From positions 1 through 5,265 of the forward strand of contig JAUWLO010000141.1 in the NCBI GenBank assembly GCA_030613605.1: DNA of 5,265 nt, read 5' to 3'. Shown piece after piece: positions 3,578 through 5,265 of the stretch (positions are counted from its first letter, which is position 1; every line of letters begins with the position of its first letter). The position numbers and the translations under genes were made by a program. This stretch comes from Gammaproteobacteria bacterium (lineage in GTDB: Bacteria; Pseudomonadota; Gammaproteobacteria; SZUA-152). A model generated the notes under the pieces. That model had not been told where the DNA came from. It worked only from the letters and a program-made list of their open reading frames with translations, and ran no database searches.

Positions 3578-5265
3578 CTAGAGATCAACATCGGAATCCT
3601 CACCAGAATCTGGTGCCGCATCTGTGTCAATAACCGGCAAACCTTCTACCGATTCCACTACGTCTGCATCTTCAGTATCGCTTACATCATCTTCTTCGAA
3701 AGCAGTTTCTGACCCAGGTTCATCCAGCCCGGAAGTTGACATAGTATCCGGCTCATCAACCATGGGCTTGGGCGCATTGTTTTCGGGAGGAGTCAGAAAT
3801 GGTTCCTCGGGTTTTATTATTTCAGCCGGCTTAGTTTCAACCGGCATGGCCTGTTTAACAGTTTTCTTTTTCTGGGCCGCACGCTTTTTCGCCGCCAACT
3901 CAGATTCCGCCTTCATTTTTTTCAGGCGCTCTCTAAGTTCCGCCATTGCCTCTTCAGTGACAGGCTTTTTGCCCTCTACGCCACCTTCACTAATTTTCTT
4001 TATCGTTTCTGCAATTTTTTCTTTTAAGCCACGAAGGGATTCTGTGCTCATTTCAACAGCCTGCTTTAATTCTTCAGGAGCGCTGTCGTCTTGCGCATAA
4101 AACCAGCCCCCGGCCGCAACAGCGACAATCATCATCAAACCACCCATCACCAGCTTACCTTTACCACCGGATTCCCTGACAGGCTTCCCAGCAGGTTTAA
4201 TCACCTGTGGACGGATACTGCGATCCACCTCCTGCACTTCAAATGTTGGAGCATCAACATCAATTACAATATTTTCTGCCGTCTTACCCTTAGGTGACTT
4301 TCCCTCAATTTTGGTCTTAGCCCTAGGGACTGAAATTGCCGGCTTCTGTTGTTCGTTACCAAGGCCTTCCGGCAAGGTACCGTCATAGTGCTCAATATTC
4401 GGGTCCTTCCGATGCCCTACAGCAGCCTCCCAGGCGAGGTCATCGGATTCCCAATGCTTTCTCTGTTCCTCAACATCAATGTTCATCACTTCTGTGGGAT
4501 CAATAAGGTTATCGTTGTCCGTAATGTTGTCGACGCTACCATCCACACTCACAGATTTTTTTGCTTCTTGCAGAGCACGCATACGTTGAGCTTTTCCGCT
4601 TGCTGAGACAGTATCGGACTCAGGGGCAACAGCAACATCGTTACCGAAAAATGCATCCAGATCATCACCCTCATTATCATTACTCAGGGATTCCAGTGCC
4701 GACTCACGAGCAGCACGGGCCGCACGTGTACGCTGGGCGACTTCGCTGGCTGAATTACCCTTAGGTCCTTCCGCCAAATCTGCTTTTGCCTGCATTTTGG
4801 CCAACACTTTTTTCTTGATGGCATTGGGATCCACTTCCCGTCGTGCCGCGGCTATGGATCGTTTAACCTCTATTTCTGCCTGAATACGTGCAGCTTCAGC
4901 CTGAGCCTTGAGGCGTTTGATATCTTCCTCTGCCTGTTGACGCATTTTTTCGGCATTGGCCTTGGCCTGCTCCGCCTCTGCGGCTGCCTTACGCGCAATC
5001 TCATCGGCCTCAGCAGCTTTGGCCTCCTCCTGTTCCTGACGCTCCGCCTCAGCTTCCACCGACTGGGCAGCTTTCGCTTCCGCCCGTAGCTGTGCCAGCT
5101 CATGTTCCAGCTTACGATGCGCATCTGCCGCCTCCTGAGCCCGCTGCGCTTCCTCTTCCGCCCGCTGTGCCGCTTCCGCTGCTTCCTGTTCACGACGTGC
5201 AATCTCATTTTCTGCACGCTGTCTGGCCTCATCGGCCATTTGCGCCCGTTCAGCCTCTTCTTCAG
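3578..5265 (-). CDS. Coiled-coil, single-span membrane protein of unknown function (N-terminus beyond window)
   Basis: I do not recognise the family. An ATG exists at 5237-5239, but the frame stays open upstream to the right edge (E-E-E-A-E-R-A-Q) in the same coiled-coil composition. That ATG is therefore probably internal and the gene 5'-truncated. Counting from it: residues 1-135 are an Ala/Glu/Arg/Gln-rich helix, surely coiled coil. Residues 163-180 and 212-229 are two copies of an S-A-S-x-x-A-Q-R-x-R-A motif. Residues 190-345 are acidic and poorly ordered, with a Trp-containing patch (KHWESDDLAWEAAVGHRKDP, 261-280). Residues 363-381 form one membrane helix (LVMGG..GGWFY). Residues 388-460 are a charged, Lys-rich helix, and 465-553 a Pro- then Asp/Glu-rich tail. 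Basic residues before and acidic residues after the helix suggest N-terminus in the cytoplasm and C-terminus in the periplasm. The composition is TolA-like, but the membrane span is in the middle, unlike TolA. Confidence 0.88.
   Translation of the reverse strand, partial: EEEAERAQMADEARQRAENEIARREQEAAEAAQRAEEEAQRAQEAADAHRKLEHELAQLRAEAKAAQSVEAEAERQEQEEAKAAEADEIARKAAAEAEQAKANAEKMRQQAEEDIKRLKAQAEAARIQAEIEVKRSIAAARREVDPNAIKKKVLAKMQAKADLAEGPKGNSASEVAQRTRAARAARESALESLSNDNEGDDLDAFFGNDVAVAPESDTVSASGKAQRMRALQEAKKSVSVDGSVDNITDNDNLIDPTEVMNIDVEEQRKHWESDDLAWEAAVGHRKDPNIEHYDGTLPEGLGNEQQKPAISVPRAKTKIEGKSPKGKTAENIVIDVDAPTFEVQEVDRSIRPQVIKPAGKPVRESGGKGKLVMGGLMMIVAVAAGGWFYAQDDSAPEELKQAVEMSTESLRGLKEKIAETIKKISEGGVEGKKPVTEEAMAELRERLKKMKAESELAAKKRAAQKKKTVKQAMPVETKPAEIIKPEEPFLTPPENNAPKPMVDEPDTMSTSGLDEPGSETAFEEDDVSDTEDADVVESVEGLPVIDTDAAPDSGEDSDVDL
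4553..4606 (-). repeat. Internal protein repeat, copy 2
   Basis: It encodes SASGKAQRMRALQEAKKS (residues 212-229 from the Met at 5239). The pattern S-A-S-x-x-A-Q-R-x-R-A-x-x-x-A-x-x-S is shared with copy 1. Both copies are basic and lie in or next to acidic linkers. Confidence 0.6.
4700..4753 (-). repeat. Internal protein repeat, copy 1
   Basis: It encodes SASEVAQRTRAARAARES (residues 163-180), just after the long coiled coil. An acidic segment with Asp-Asp-Leu-Asp-Ala-Phe-Phe separates it from copy 2. It could be a short binding helix used twice. Confidence 0.6.

Noticed and set aside
3624..4100. 158-codon open frame on the + strand inside the coiled-coil gene
   Set aside because: It is Ser-rich, antisense to the long open frame, without a ribosome binding site or domain. 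The - strand frame has a membrane helix, coiled coil and an uninterrupted run to the window edge.
5237..5239. ATG as the true start of the coiled-coil protein
   Set aside because: The frame continues upstream to the edge with the same coiled-coil composition and there is no clear ribosome binding site before this ATG, so the start is probably outside the window.

Overview
The window looks like chromosomal DNA of a gammaproteobacterium, probably a marine or aquatic one. The basis is the very gammaproteobacterial PII (GlnK) sequence, its linkage to an AMT1-like ammonium channel, and two small exported proteins of the DUF4124 and DUF2914 types. The genus cannot be fixed from the sequence alone.

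Layout. Positions 1-311 hold the 3' part of a PII signalling gene (glnK, about 10 codons missing at the left edge). It is followed 18 bp later by a complete ammonium channel gene (amtB, 330-1613). This operon ends in a strong intrinsic terminator (1657-1691). Positions 1692 to about 2150 contain no credible gene. They are packed with short hairpins, many with the six-base loop ATGGAT or a one-base variant (ACGGAT, AGGGAT, ATGGAC). The hairpins sit in larger repeated units present in both orientations. From 2151 to 2298 there is plain intergenic DNA with at most a weak promoter candidate.

Next come two separate small exported proteins on the + strand: a DUF4124 protein (2299-2769) and a DUF2914 protein (2950-3522). 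Hairpins lie in the gap between them. Convergent to these, on the - strand, is a long coiled-coil, single-membrane-span protein (3578 to the right edge), whose N-terminus lies outside the window.

How the genes work together. GlnK and AmtB form the well-known ammonium sensing and uptake pair: AmtB conducts ammonium, and GlnK plugs the channel from the cytoplasm when nitrogen is sufficient. The three right-hand genes all look envelope-directed, but nothing in the sequence proves that they act together. No complete new multi-gene system is evident. The most unusual part is the non-coding hairpin mosaic at 1692-2150, whose stems change with base pairing preserved while loops and flanks stay alike.
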